From Amycolatopsis methanolica 239 (GTDB taxonomy: Bacteria; Actinomycetota; Actinomycetes; Mycobacteriales; Pseudonocardiaceae): 64,000 nt of DNA. A program made the translations under genes and the position numbers. Where the stretch lies: contig NZ_CP009110.1 in assembly GCF_000739085.1 (NCBI RefSeq), positions 2,790,001-2,854,000 on the forward strand, read 5' to 3'. Positions 8,592 to 19,925 of the stretch are shown here, in pieces; the stretch's first letter is position 1; the number at the start of each line of letters is the position of its first letter. Below the pieces are notes generated by a model that was not told the origin of the DNA, did not search any database, and worked only from the letters and a program-made list of their open reading frames with translations.

Positions 8592-9535
8592 TTTCTCTGC
8601 GGTACCACATCGTCTCGATCGCGGCGGTGTTCCTGGCGCTGGCGGTCGGCGTCGTGCTCGGGTCGACGGCGCTGAACGGGGCGCTGCTGTCCGGGCTGTC
8701 GGACGAGAAGGGCAAGCTCGCGTCGCAGGTGTCCGACCTGGAGGCCCAGCGCAACGCGCTGAACGCGCGGCTGTCCGACGCGGACGCCTTCGCGGGCTCG
8801 CTCGGCCCGAAGGTCGTCGCGAGCGCCCTGGACCGGCGCTCGGTCGTGCTCGTCACGACGCAGGAGGCGAACCCGGCCGACCGCGACGCGCTGCGGCAGC
8901 TCATCGAGGCCTCCGGTGCGCGGGTGTCGGGGGAGCTGCAGCTCACGGACTCGTTCACCGATCCGGCGAAGGCGGACCAGCTGCGCCAGGTGGTGACCCG
9001 GCTGCAGCCGGCCGGTTCGACGTTCCCGACGGCGGGTGACCCGGGCACGCTTGCCGGCGCGCTCGTCGGTTCGGTGCTGCTGCTCAACAAGGACACCGCG
9101 CAGCCGCAGTCCACAACGGACGAACTGGCCGCGGCGATCGCGGGCCTGCAGGACGGCGGGTTCGCCAACGCCAGCCCGGGCATCGGACCGGGCCAGCTGG
9201 CACTGGTGCTGACCGGCGGCCAGGCGACGGGCGACGGGGCCGGTGACAAGGCCGCGACGCTGGCCCGGTTCGCGGCGCAGCTGGACCGCTCCGGCGCGGG
9301 CACGGTGCTCGCGGGCGACCCGGCGTCGGCCGAGGGCACCGGCGCGATCGGCTTCGTGCGGGCCGACACCTCGGCGACCTCCATCCTGTCCACTGTGGAC
9401 AACGCGAACACCGCGGCCGGGCGGATCAGCGCGGTGCTGGCGCTCAAGGAGCAGCTGGACGGCGGGACCGGGCGGTACGGCATCGCGGGCAACGCGCAGT
9501 CGCCCGCGCCCGGGGTCGCGCAGCCCGGAAGCTGA
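8588..9535 (+). CDS. steB: SteB / MctB-like membrane-anchored protein (Rv1698 family)
   Basis: The 315-residue protein has an N-terminal membrane anchor (about 8-30; IVSIAAVFLALAVGVVLGS), a coiled-coil segment (about 38-65; GKLASQVSDLEAQRNALNAR) and a large extracytoplasmic domain. The M. tuberculosis homologue Rv1698 was described as the copper-tolerance protein MctB, and the corynebacterial homologue as SteB, a partner of SteA in cell separation. The fused start with steA favours a shared role. Copper binding is not evident, because no Cys- or Met-rich motif is seen. Confidence 0.85.
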   Translation: MISLRYHIVSIAAVFLALAVGVVLGSTALNGALLSGLSDEKGKLASQVSDLEAQRNALNARLSDADAFAGSLGPKVVASALDRRSVVLVTTQEANPADRDALRQLIEASGARVSGELQLTDSFTDPAKADQLRQVVTRLQPAGSTFPTAGDPGTLAGALVGSVLLLNKDTAQPQSTTDELAAAIAGLQDGGFANASPGIGPGQLALVLTGGQATGDGAGDKAATLARFAAQLDRSGAGTVLAGDPASAEGTGAIGFVRADTSATSILSTVDNANTAAGRISAVLALKEQLDGGTGRYGIAGNAQSPAPGVAQPGS

Positions 9536-9543
9536 TCACCGTA

Positions 9544-9574
9544 GCTGCCCGCCGGGGTTAGCCAGGCGGGCAGC
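9544..9574 (+). terminator. hairpin terminator after steB
   Basis: A perfect 10-bp stem, GCTGCCCGCC (9544-9553) with GGCGGGCAGC (9565-9574), encloses an 11-nt loop 8 nt after the steB stop. No clear T tract follows. It probably ends the tlyA-steB operon. Confidence 0.65.
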
Positions 9575-9669
9575 GTATAACGACCTATACCGCGTGGCTT
9601 TGAGCGGTCAGCGGCGCGGGAGGGGCCCGCCCGCGGGCTGGCGACCCTGAAGGGCGCTCGGCCAGGCCA

Positions 9670-10243
9670 TCACGTTCCGGCGAGGCGCTCCACCACCGGG
9701 ATCGCCGCTTCCAGTGCGTGGGCGTTGATCGTGACGTAGGACAGGCCGAACTCGTCCCGGCGGCGGCGCAACGTGTCAACCACCGTGGCCGTGTCGCCGG
9801 TCAGCACCGCGAGGTTCGTGTTGTCCCGCGTGGCCGCCGGGTCGATCCCGAAATGCCGCAGCCACTCCGGGACCGGGCCGGCGCGGGATGCTGCACCGGC
9901 GTGAACGTGCCGTCGGCGAACAGCTTCCGCACCGCCTGGATCGCCTCACCCACCTGCCGCACCCGCTCGCCCGCGCTGCCGAACGGCACGCCCAGCAGCT
10001 CCGCCGTGCCGCCCGCGTCCCCGCGTCCCGCGCCCAGACCCAGCTCGAACCGGCCCTCGGACAGCTGGTCGAGCGTCGCGGTCTCCCAGGCGATGCGGCC
10101 GGGGGAGTGCATCGGCGCGGCGAGCACGAACGTGCCGATCCGCAGCCGGGAGCTCGACGCGGCGACCGCGGCCAGCGCCGGGACCGACGCCTGCACCCCG
10201 GCTGCCCGGTGACCACCCCGAACCGGAAACGGCGATCGGCCAT
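9670..10243 (-). pseudogene. LLM-class flavin/F420-dependent oxidoreductase, decayed (two internal deletions)
   Basis: Three pieces of one luciferase-like oxidoreductase are found in order but in different frames. The N-terminus MADRRFRFGVVTG starts at 10243. The middle includes SRLRIGTFVLAAPMHSPGR and LDQLSEGRFELGLGAG. The C-terminus includes DNTNLAVLTGDTATVV and ends ERLAGT at 9670. Compared with usual family members of about 300 residues, some 40-50 residues are missing near 10205-10215 and about 80-100 near 9880-9895, each with a frame change. Only about 190 residues of coding capacity remain. An intact product is not possible, so I call it a pseudogene. It is divergent from a second LLM gene at 10402. 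Confidence 0.8.
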
Positions 10244-10401
10244 GAAAAACCAGTCCTTCCCCAGATGATCTCGCGCTAAGATCGAAAGCACTCCACGGGA
10301 CCGTGCCTACCGCCGAACCACAGCCACAGAGGCAGCGCCGCGAAACGTGTCCGGAGCGGGCGGCACTGTCAGTTCGTGATGCCCGTTTTCTCGCGGAATT
10401 C

Positions 10402-11224
10402 ATGCACGTCGGTCTCGGCCTGCCCATCGGCAGCCCCGAACAGCTCACCGACTGGGCCCGTCTGGCCGACGACGGCCCGTTCCGCACCCTCGGCCTGCTC
10501 GACCGGATCGTCTACGACAACCCCGAGCCGCTGGTCACCCTCGCGGTGCTCGCCGGCGCCACCACCCGCGTCCGCCTGCAGACCGAGGTTCTGCTGGCGC
10601 CGCTGCGCGAACCCGCCCTGCTCGCCAAGCAGGCCGCCACCCTGGACCGCCTCTCCGGCGGCCGCTTCACCCTCGGCCTCGGGGTCGGCGGCAGCGCCGA
10701 CGACCACCAGGCCACCGGCACCGACCCGCGTCAGCGGCCGGATCCTCGACGAGCAGATGACCCGCATGCGGCGGATCTGGTCCGGCGCCGAAGGGATCGG
10801 GCCCGCCCCGGCCACGCCCGGCGGTCCCGAGGTCCTGTTCGGCGCCTTCGCCGACCCCGCCCTGCAGCGGATCGCCCGGCACGGCGACGGGTTCCTGTGC
10901 GTCGCGCCCCCGCCGTGGGCCGGTGACCTGTTCGCCAAGGTCGAGCGGTTCTGGACCGCCGCGGGCCGCGACGGCCGCCCGCGCATGGTCGCCCAGGTCA
11001 ACGTCGCACTCGAGTCCGATGTGGACGAAACACGCGCGGCCATCGCCGCCTACTACGCCTTCAGCGACTGCGGCAAGAACATGGTCGAGGGCATGCTCAC
11101 CACGCCGGAGCAGGTCCGCGAAGCGGCCAAGCACTTCGCGGACCTCGGCGCCGACGAGCTGATGCTCTACTGCTGGGGCACCGACCCGGGCCAGGTCGGC
11201 AGGCTGGCCGACGTGGTCAGCTGA
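10402..11224 (+). pseudogene. LLM-class flavin/F420-dependent oxidoreductase, single frameshift
   Basis: This is a near full-length luciferase-like oxidoreductase gene (about 273 residues) split by one frameshift. From ATG 10402 the frame gives [20 protein letters not shown], then [17 protein letters not shown] near residue 85. Near 10725-10738 the homology moves to another frame, [17 protein letters not shown], and continues cleanly to DPGQVGRLADVVS and the stop at 11224. Such enzymes use FMN or F420 for redox reactions on small molecules. Everything but the single shift is well kept, so this may be a recent mutation or a sequencing error. Its last 8 nt overlap the convergent aroA. Confidence 0.75.
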
Positions 11225-12503
11225 GCATCTCCGACCAGGCGGTGGTGAACCCGGGGAAGGTCTTGCCGACCGTCGCCGGGTCCTCGACCTCCACACCGGG
11301 CACCCGTAGGCCGAGCACCGCGCCGGCCATCACCAGCCGGTGGTCCTCGTAGGTGTGGAAGACGCCGCCGTGCATCGTGGCCGGGGTGATCGCCAGGCCG
11401 TCCGCGGTCTCGGTCACCCCGGCGCCCAGCGCGGACAGCTCGGTCGCCAGCGCGGCCAGCCGGTCGGTCTCGTGCCCGCGCAGGTGCGCGACGCCGGAGA
11501 TGACCGACGGCCCGTCGGCGAAGCACAGCAGCGCCGCGATCACCGGGGTCAGCTCACCCACCTCGTGCAGGTCGAGCCGCGCGCCCGGGATTTCGCCCGT
11601 TCCGGTGACGGTCAGGCCCTCCGGGGTGAGCTCCACCCGCTGGCCCAGCTCGGTCATCAGGCTGCGCAGCCAGTCACCCGGCTGGGTGGAGTACTCCGGC
11701 CAGCCCGGGATGCGCACCGTGCCGCCCGCGGCCGCCGCGGCCACCACGAAGGGCGCCGCCGTGGACAGGTCCGGCTCGACCGTGAAGTCCGGGCACGACA
11801 GCCGCGCCGGGCCGACGTGGAACTCCTGCCCGTCCCGCTCCGGCGACGCGCCGAACCGGCGCAGCATGTCCATTGTCATCGCAATATGCGGCTCGCTCGG
11901 CGGGGTGCCGCCGGTCAGCCGCACCGTCACCCCGGCCTCGAACGCGGGACCGGCGAGCAGCAGGGCGGACAGGAACTGGCTGGAGGCGCTGGAGTCCAGA
12001 TCGACCTTCCCGCCGGGCAGGCCGCCGTGCCCGCGGACGGTGAACGGCGGCGCGCCCCGGCCCTCGTCGTCGATGTCCGCGCCCGCCTCGCGCAGCGCGG
12101 CCAGCAGCGGCGCGATGGGGCGGCGGCGGATGGCCTCGTCCCCGTCGAACGTCACCGGCGCCGACCCCAGCCCGGCCAGCGCGGGCGTGAACCGCGCGAC
12201 CGTGCCCGCGTTGCCCAGCACCACGTTCGCCGGTTCGGTCGAGCCGTGCGCCAGCGGGCGGACCAGCACGTCGTCGCCGCGCCGCTCCCAGCCGCCGCCC
12301 AGCGACTCCAGCGCGCCCAGCATGAGCCGGGCGTCCCGGGAGTCCAGCGGGGCGCGGACCAGGGTCGGCTCACCGGCCAGTGCGGCCAGCACGAACGCCC
12401 GGTTGGTGATCGACTTGGAGCCGGGGACGCGCACCGTCGCGTCGAGCGGGCCGGGCGCGACCGGCGCGGTCCAGGTGGGCTGGGAAGCGGGGGGCTGGGT
12501 CAC
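11217..12503 (-). CDS. aroA: 3-phosphoshikimate 1-carboxyvinyltransferase (EPSP synthase)
   Basis: The 428-residue enzyme joins PEP to shikimate 3-phosphate to give EPSP in the chorismate pathway. Visible motifs are PGSKSITNRAFVLAAL near residue 28, LGNAGTVARFTPALAG near 98-113 (the PEP/glyphosate loop), DGDEAIRRRP, RGHETDRLAAL near 345 and DHRLVMAGAVLGL near 380. It has the usual length. The GTG start has AAAGAGG upstream. In M. tuberculosis aroA lies elsewhere, so its place between two broken oxidoreductase genes and pyrG is a local rearrangement. A second copy outside the window cannot be excluded. Confidence 0.93.
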   Translation of the reverse strand: MTQPPASQPTWTAPVAPGPLDATVRVPGSKSITNRAFVLAALAGEPTLVRAPLDSRDARLMLGALESLGGGWERRGDDVLVRPLAHGSTEPANVVLGNAGTVARFTPALAGLGSAPVTFDGDEAIRRRPIAPLLAALREAGADIDDEGRGAPPFTVRGHGGLPGGKVDLDSSASSQFLSALLLAGPAFEAGVTVRLTGGTPPSEPHIAMTMDMLRRFGASPERDGQEFHVGPARLSCPDFTVEPDLSTAAPFVVAAAAAGGTVRIPGWPEYSTQPGDWLRSLMTELGQRVELTPEGLTVTGTGEIPGARLDLHEVGELTPVIAALLCFADGPSVISGVAHLRGHETDRLAALATELSALGAGVTETADGLAITPATMHGGVFHTYEDHRLVMAGAVLGLRVPGVEVEDPATVGKTFPGFTTAWSEMLS

Positions 12504-12531
12504 GGTGCCTCTTTCACGCGCGAACGTCTGA

Positions 12532-14924
<2,393 letters not shown>

Positions 14925-14946
14925 CGGCACGCTCTAGGGTGTCGGC

Positions 14947-15873
14947 GTGCATGTTCTGCCGGCCGCCGAGGTGGTCACGGCCTATCTCGATCATCTCGCC
15001 GTGGAGCGCGGGACGGCACGCAACACCCTGGACAGCTACGCCCGCGACCTGCGCCGGTACCTGCGGTACCTGGAGCAGGCCGGGGTGCGGGACTTCCGGC
15101 GCGTCACCGAGTCGGAGGTGACCGGGTTCGGCGCGGCGCTGCGCGAGGGCGACGAGGTGCACCCGCCGCTGGCCGCGTCCTCGGCGGCGCGGGCGCTGGT
15201 CGCGGTGCGCGGGCTGCACCGCTTCGCGCACCTCGACGGGCTGACCGAGGACGACCCGGCCCGCGAGGTGCGGCCACCGGCGCCGGCGAAGCGGCTGCCC
15301 AAAGCGCTGCCGGTGGACGACGTGCTGCGGCTGCTGGCGATGCCGCCCGCCGAGGGTGAGCGGCCGCTGCGCGACCGGGCGCTGCTGGAGCTGCTGTACT
15401 CCACCGGGGCCCGGATCTCCGAGGCCGTCGGGCTCGACCTCGACGACGTCGACCGCGAGGAGCGCACCGTGCTGCTCGACGGCAAGGGCGGCAAGCAGCG
15501 GCTGGTGCCGATCGGCCGTCCCGCGGTCGAGGCCCTGGAGGCCTACCTGGTGCGCGCCCGCCCGGTGCTGGCGCTGCGCGGACGCGGCACCGCGGCGCTG
15601 TTCCTCAACGCGAGGGGGACCCGGCTGTCCCGGCAGAGCGCGTGGCAGGTCCTCAAGACCAACGCCGAGCGCGCCGGGATCTCCACCGGCGTGTCGCCAC
15701 ACACGCTGCGTCACAGTTTCGCGACCCACCTGCTGGAGGGCGGCGCGGACGTCCGGGTGGTCCAAGAGCTGCTAGGCCACGCTTCGGTGACCACGACACA
15801 GGTCTACACCCTGGTTACGATGAACACTCTGCGTGAGGTATATGCTACGGCCCATCCTCGGGCGCTGGGTTGA
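14947..15873 (+). CDS. xerD: tyrosine recombinase XerD
   Basis: The 308-residue site-specific recombinase resolves chromosome dimers at dif together with XerC. It has an N-terminal SAM-like core-binding domain (about 5-100; [20 protein letters not shown]) and a C-terminal catalytic domain. The catalytic residues are visible: Arg in [22 protein letters not shown], His in [11 protein letters not shown] and the nucleophile Tyr in QVYTLV. The GTG lies 6 nt after TAGGGT (14935-14940), a leaderless arrangement. The position after the Nudix gene matches Rv1701. Confidence 0.93.
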   Translation: MHVLPAAEVVTAYLDHLAVERGTARNTLDSYARDLRRYLRYLEQAGVRDFRRVTESEVTGFGAALREGDEVHPPLAASSAARALVAVRGLHRFAHLDGLTEDDPAREVRPPAPAKRLPKALPVDDVLRLLAMPPAEGERPLRDRALLELLYSTGARISEAVGLDLDDVDREERTVLLDGKGGKQRLVPIGRPAVEALEAYLVRARPVLALRGRGTAALFLNARGTRLSRQSAWQVLKTNAERAGISTGVSPHTLRHSFATHLLEGGADVRVVQELLGHASVTTTQVYTLVTMNTLREVYATAHPRALG

Positions 15874-15959
15874 CCTGATCGCCTCCGGCGAGTTGCTTTG
15901 GCGACAAACGGCTCGCCGAATAGGCTGCGGCCAACCCGTCGAACGAGGAGTTTCGCGCC

Positions 15960-16931
15960 ATGTCGACACCGCAGCCCTCGACCAGATCGGTCTCGGCCGC
16001 ATCGGCCGCCGCGAACCTCGACAACCTGACCATCGCGACAGAGGGGGAGCCCGACACCGTGGACTCTGTCGTGGCCGTGGGCGCCGAAGCGAACGGCAAG
16101 CCCAAGCTCGGCCCGACCGGCAGACCGTTGCGTGCGATTCCCGAACCGCCCCTGCTGGACAAGCACGGCCCGGCCACGGTGCTGGCCATGTGCAACCAGA
16201 AGGGCGGCGTCGGCAAGACCACGTCGACGATCAACCTGGGCGCCGCGCTCGCCGAGTACGGCCGCCGGGTGCTGCTGGTGGACTTCGACCCGCAGGGCGC
16301 GCTGTCGGTGGGCCTCGGCGTGCAGCCGCACGAGCTGGACCAGACGGTCTACAACGCGATCATGGAGCGGTCGGTGACCGCGCAGGACATCCTGCGGCAC
16401 ACCAGTGTCGAGGGCATGGACCTGCTGCCGAGCAACATCGACCTGTCCGCCGCCGAGGTGCAGCTGGTCGCCGAGGTGGGGCGCGAGCACACGTTGCTCC
16501 GGGTCGTGCAACCCCTCATCTCGGAGTACGACTATGTTCTGGTCGACTGCCAGCCATCGCTCGGGTTGCTCACGGTGAACGCGCTCACGGCCGCCGACGG
16601 CGTGATCATCCCGCTGGAGTGCGAGTTCTTCAGCTTGCGGGGCGTGGCTTTGTTGATCGACACGATCGAGAAGGTACGCGAACGCTTGAACCCCAAACTG
16701 GATATCACCGGCATCCTGGCCACGATGTTCGACCCGCGGACCCTCCACTCACGGGAGGTCATGGCGCGGGTCGTGGAGGCCTTCGGCGATACCGTGTTCG
16801 ACACGGTGATCAACCGCACCGTGCGGTTCCCGGAGACCACCGTGGCCGGTGAGCCCATCACCCGCTGGGCCCCCAAGTCCGCCGGCGCGCAGGCTTATCG
16901 CGCGCTGGCGCGCGAGGTGATCGCTCGGTGA
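15960..16931 (+). CDS. ParA-family ATPase (Soj-like, Rv1708 type)
   Basis: The 323-residue protein has a disordered N-terminal tail of about 70 residues, then a deviant Walker A CNQKGGVGKTTSTINL near 78-93, LLVDFDPQGALSVGLG, and a Walker B-like YVLVDCQPSLGLL near 185-197. It resembles the orphan ParA Rv1708, next to the condensin genes, rather than the oriC-linked ParA that partners ParB. A partner could be the adjacent ribbon-helix-helix-like gene, which it overlaps (GTGA). A role in chromosome organisation is inferred from scpA/scpB downstream. Confidence 0.9.
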   Translation: MSTPQPSTRSVSAASAAANLDNLTIATEGEPDTVDSVVAVGAEANGKPKLGPTGRPLRAIPEPPLLDKHGPATVLAMCNQKGGVGKTTSTINLGAALAEYGRRVLLVDFDPQGALSVGLGVQPHELDQTVYNAIMERSVTAQDILRHTSVEGMDLLPSNIDLSAAEVQLVAEVGREHTLLRVVQPLISEYDYVLVDCQPSLGLLTVNALTAADGVIIPLECEFFSLRGVALLIDTIEKVRERLNPKLDITGILATMFDPRTLHSREVMARVVEAFGDTVFDTVINRTVRFPETTVAGEPITRWAPKSAGAQAYRALAREVIAR

Positions 16932-17353
16932 GCAGGCGAGCCTCCCTCCCCGGGGCTTCGGAACTCTTCCGCCTGACCAGCAGCCCGGCCCTCGACGTGC
17001 CCGCACCGCCCACGCCCGCCCCGCAGCGCCCGGAGGCGCAGCGGCCGGGCAACGGGCAGAACTCCGGGCACCGCGAGCAGCTGGAGCGCAGCGCCGCCGG
17101 GCGGCGCGGAAGCGGACGTCAGAAGCACGATTCGAAGATCACCGTCTACGTCTCCGGCGACGAGCTGGTCGCGATGGAGCAGGCGCGGCTGAGCCTGCGG
17201 GCCCAGCACGGCCTGGCCATCGACCGCGGCCGTCTCGTGCGGGAGGCCGTGGCGGTGCTGCTGGCGGACTTCGACGAACACGGCGCCGACTCGGTGCTGG
17301 TGCGCCGCCTCCGTGAGGGCGGCCTCGACTCCGAGGAAGCCGCCGGGACGTGA
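16928..17353 (+). CDS. ribbon-helix-helix-like protein between parA and scpA
   Basis: The 141-residue protein has a disordered, Pro/Arg-rich N-terminus (1-60) and a C-terminal segment that reads as a ribbon-helix-helix fold: a beta strand DSKITVYVSGDEL (about 68-80), helix A LVAMEQARLSLRAQHG and helix B GRLVREAVAVLLADFDEHG. RHH proteins bind DNA as dimers through the strand, and several plasmid ParA proteins use RHH partners as centromere binders. It overlaps parA upstream and scpA downstream by GTGA junctions, so it is translated with them. M. tuberculosis has no gene at this place. Fold and role are inferred. Confidence 0.8.
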   Translation: MSRRASLPGASELFRLTSSPALDVPAPPTPAPQRPEAQRPGNGQNSGHREQLERSAAGRRGSGRQKHDSKITVYVSGDELVAMEQARLSLRAQHGLAIDRGRLVREAVAVLLADFDEHGADSVLVRRLREGGLDSEEAAGT

Positions 17354-18204
17354 GCGAGAACGGGGCTCCGGTCGACGGGGCCCAGCCCGTCGAGGATTCC
17401 GCGGCGCCGAAGTTCAAGGTCCGCCTGGACAACTTCGAGGGGCCGTTCGACCTGCTGCTGCAGCTGATCTCGCAGCACCAGCTCGACGTCACCGAGGTCG
17501 CGCTGCACCAGGTCACCGACGACTTCATCGCCTACACCCGGGCGCTGGGGCCGGAGTGGGACCTGGACGAGGTGACGGAGTTCCTCGTCATCGCGGCGAC
17601 CCTGCTCGACCTGAAGGCCGCGCGGCTGCTGCCCGCGGCCGAGGTCGAGGACGAGGACGACCTGGCGCTGCTGGAGGCGCGGGACCTGCTGTTCGCCCGG
17701 GTGCTGCAATACCGGGCGTACAAGCAGGTCGCGGCGCTGTTCGCGGAGCTGGAGGCCGGGGCACTGCGGCGGTACCCGCGGTCGGTGGCGCTGGAGGAGC
17801 GCTACGTCGGGCTGCTGCCCGAGGTGACGCTCGGGGTGGACGCGGACAAGCTGGCGGAGATCGCGCTGGCGGTGTTCCGGCCCAAGCCGCCGCCCACGGT
17901 GTCCCTGGACCACATCCACGCGCACCGGGTGTCGGTGCGCGAGCACGCGGCGCTGCTGCGGCTGAAGCTGGCTTCGCGGGGCGAGGCGACGTTCACCGAG
18001 CTGGTCGAGGACTGCGAGCACACGGTCGAGGTGGTGGCCCGGTTCCTGGCGTTGCTGGAGCTCTACCGGGAGTCCAGCGTGCAGTTCGAGCAGGACGAGC
18101 CGCTGACGATGCTGCGGGTGCGGTGGACCGGCGGATCGGTCTCGGAGGCCGAGGCCGCCGCCGAGGCGGACCGGGCCCGCGTCGAGGAAGAGGAGTACGG
18201 GTGA
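17350..18204 (+). CDS. scpA: segregation and condensation protein A
   Basis: This 284-residue kleisin subunit bridges SMC heads together with ScpB. The family signature NFEGPFDLLLQLISQHQLDV lies near residue 26, followed by DEVTEFLVIAATLLDLKAAR. The C-terminal winged-helix part includes RGEATFTELVEDCEHTVEVV. The length is slightly above the usual 250 because of an N-terminal tail. The GTG overlaps the preceding stop (GTGA) and the stop overlaps the scpB GTG. Confidence 0.93.
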   Translation: MSENGAPVDGAQPVEDSAAPKFKVRLDNFEGPFDLLLQLISQHQLDVTEVALHQVTDDFIAYTRALGPEWDLDEVTEFLVIAATLLDLKAARLLPAAEVEDEDDLALLEARDLLFARVLQYRAYKQVAALFAELEAGALRRYPRSVALEERYVGLLPEVTLGVDADKLAEIALAVFRPKPPPTVSLDHIHAHRVSVREHAALLRLKLASRGEATFTELVEDCEHTVEVVARFLALLELYRESSVQFEQDEPLTMLRVRWTGGSVSEAEAAAEADRARVEEEEYG

Positions 18205-19133
18205 GTCCCGAACAGGAGCCGGTCCGGCCCGAGGCCGCGGAGGCCGAGCCCGAGGTGGCGCCGGCGCGCGAAGCCGAGACGCTTGCTGAGCAGGAGTCCG
18301 CCGACGGTGGATCGCCTTCCGAGGACGCGCCGCCCGCACTCGGTGCGGACTCCGCGCCTGCGGCGCAACCCGCGGAGCCTGGGCCTGAGGTGGCGGAGGC
18401 CGAGGCCGTGGAGCCTGAGGCAGCGGCGGAGGAGGTGCCGTCCGCGCCCGATGCGGAGGCGGACGCCGCGCCTGCGGCGCAGCCCGGGAAGGCGCCTGGT
18501 GAAGCCACCGTGCCTCCGGAGGACGCGCCCCTGCCGGACTACCCGGAGGAGCCCGACGACCTCGTCGCGGTGGGGGACGGGCTTCCGGACCTCACCGAGC
18601 ACTCCGCGCTGGCCGCGGCGCTCGAAGCCCTCCTGCTGGTCGTCGACTCGCCGGTCAGCGAAGAGGCGCTCGCGAGCGCGCTCGGCCAGCCCGAGCCGCG
18701 CGTGACGCAGACCCTGCAGGTCATGTCGGCCGAGCTCACCCAGCGCGGCAGCGGCATCGACCTGCGGCGGGTCGGCGAGGGGTGGCGGCTCTACACCCGC
18801 GACACCTACGCGCCCTACGTCGAGAAGCTCCTCCTGGACGGGCAGCGCTCCAAGCTGACCCGGGCCGCGCTGGAGACCCTCGCCGTCATCGCCTACCGGC
18901 AGCCCGTGACGCGTTCCCGCGTCGCGGCCGTGCGCGGCGTCAACGTCGACGGTGTGATCCGCACCCTGCTCGCCCGTGGTCTCATCGAGGAGAACGGCGC
19001 CGACCCCGAGACGGGTGGCACCCTGTATGTGACGACCGAACTGTTCCTCGAGCGGCTGGGCCTGTCGTCGCTGACCGACCTGCCGCCGATCGCCCCCCTG
19101 TTGCCGGAAGTGGACTCCATCGATGACATCTGA
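18201..19133 (+). CDS. scpB: segregation and condensation protein B with long acidic N-terminal extension
   Basis: The 310-residue protein has an acidic Ala/Glu/Pro-rich, probably disordered extension (about 1-130) before the normal ScpB core of two winged helices (about 135-300; LAAALEALLLVVDSPVSEEA, then LTRAALETLAVIAYRQPVTR and GTLYVTTELFLERLGL). ScpB dimers bind ScpA in the condensin complex. The extension contains two copies of an APAAQP element 38 codons apart, matching a DNA repeat at 18352 and 18466. The GTG overlaps the scpA stop, and rluB starts inside the 3' end. Confidence 0.92.
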   Translation: MSPEQEPVRPEAAEAEPEVAPAREAETLAEQESADGGSPSEDAPPALGADSAPAAQPAEPGPEVAEAEAVEPEAAAEEVPSAPDAEADAAPAAQPGKAPGEATVPPEDAPLPDYPEEPDDLVAVGDGLPDLTEHSALAAALEALLLVVDSPVSEEALASALGQPEPRVTQTLQVMSAELTQRGSGIDLRRVGEGWRLYTRDTYAPYVEKLLLDGQRSKLTRAALETLAVIAYRQPVTRSRVAAVRGVNVDGVIRTLLARGLIEENGADPETGGTLYVTTELFLERLGLSSLTDLPPIAPLLPEVDSIDDI

Positions 19134-19866
19134 GCCCGAAGCCGAGGGCGTGCGCCTGCAGAAGGTGCTCGCCAAGGCGGGCGTGGCCTCGCGCCGCGCC
19201 GCCGAAGACCTGATCGTGCAGGGCCGCGTGAGCGTCGACGGCAAGGTGGTCCGCGAGCTCGGCCGGCGTGTCGACCCGGACAGCGCCGTGATCCACGTCG
19301 ACGGCACCCGGGTCATCCTCCGCGAGGACCTGATCCACCTGGCGCTGAACAAGCCCCGCGGCGTGCACACCACGATGTACGACGACCAGGGCCGCCCGTG
19401 CGTCGGCGACTACGTGCGCGACCGCAGCGAACGGCTGTTCCACGTCGGCCGTCTCGACGCCGACACCGAGGGCCTGTTGCTGCTCACCAACGACGGCGAC
19501 CTCGCGCACCGGCTGATGCACCCCTCCTACCACGTGCCCAAGACCTACCTGGCGGAGGTCGACGGCAGGGTGCCGCGCGGCCTCGGCAAGGAGCTCAAGG
19601 AGGGCATCGTGCTGGAGGACGGCCCGGTGCGCGTCGACGCGTTCCGGGTCAAGGACAGCATGGGCGGGCGCACCCTGCTGGAGATCGTGCTGCACGAGGG
19701 CCGCAAGCACATCGTGCGGCGGCTGCTGGCCGAGGTCGGGTTCCCGGTGCGCAAGCTGGTGCGCACCGCGATCGGCGACGTGCAGCTGGGCAACGGCAAG
19801 CCGGGCACGATCCGCAAGCTCAACCGCGAAGAGGTCGGCGGCCTCTACCGGCGCGTCGGCCTGTAG
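19123..19866 (+). CDS. rluB: 23S rRNA pseudouridine synthase, RluB family
   Basis: The 247-residue protein has an N-terminal S4 domain (about 7-60; VRLQKVLAKAGVASRRAAED) and a pseudouridine synthase domain with the catalytic Asp in GRLDADTEGLLLLTNDGDLA near 109-128. It also has KTYLAEVDG and HEGRKHIVRRLLAEVGFPV, typical of the RsuA/RluB/E/F family. The neighbour scpB matches the Rv1710-Rv1711 order. The ATG lies inside the scpB 3' end (11-nt overlap). Confidence 0.93.
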   Translation: MTSEPEAEGVRLQKVLAKAGVASRRAAEDLIVQGRVSVDGKVVRELGRRVDPDSAVIHVDGTRVILREDLIHLALNKPRGVHTTMYDDQGRPCVGDYVRDRSERLFHVGRLDADTEGLLLLTNDGDLAHRLMHPSYHVPKTYLAEVDGRVPRGLGKELKEGIVLEDGPVRVDAFRVKDSMGGRTLLEIVLHEGRKHIVRRLLAEVGFPVRKLVRTAIGDVQLGNGKPGTIRKLNREEVGGLYRRVGL

Positions 19867-19925
19867 CGAGCGGGCATCTCGTGTGGCGTCGCCCGGCGAC
19901 GCCGGCGAGCCCCTAGGATCGCGGC

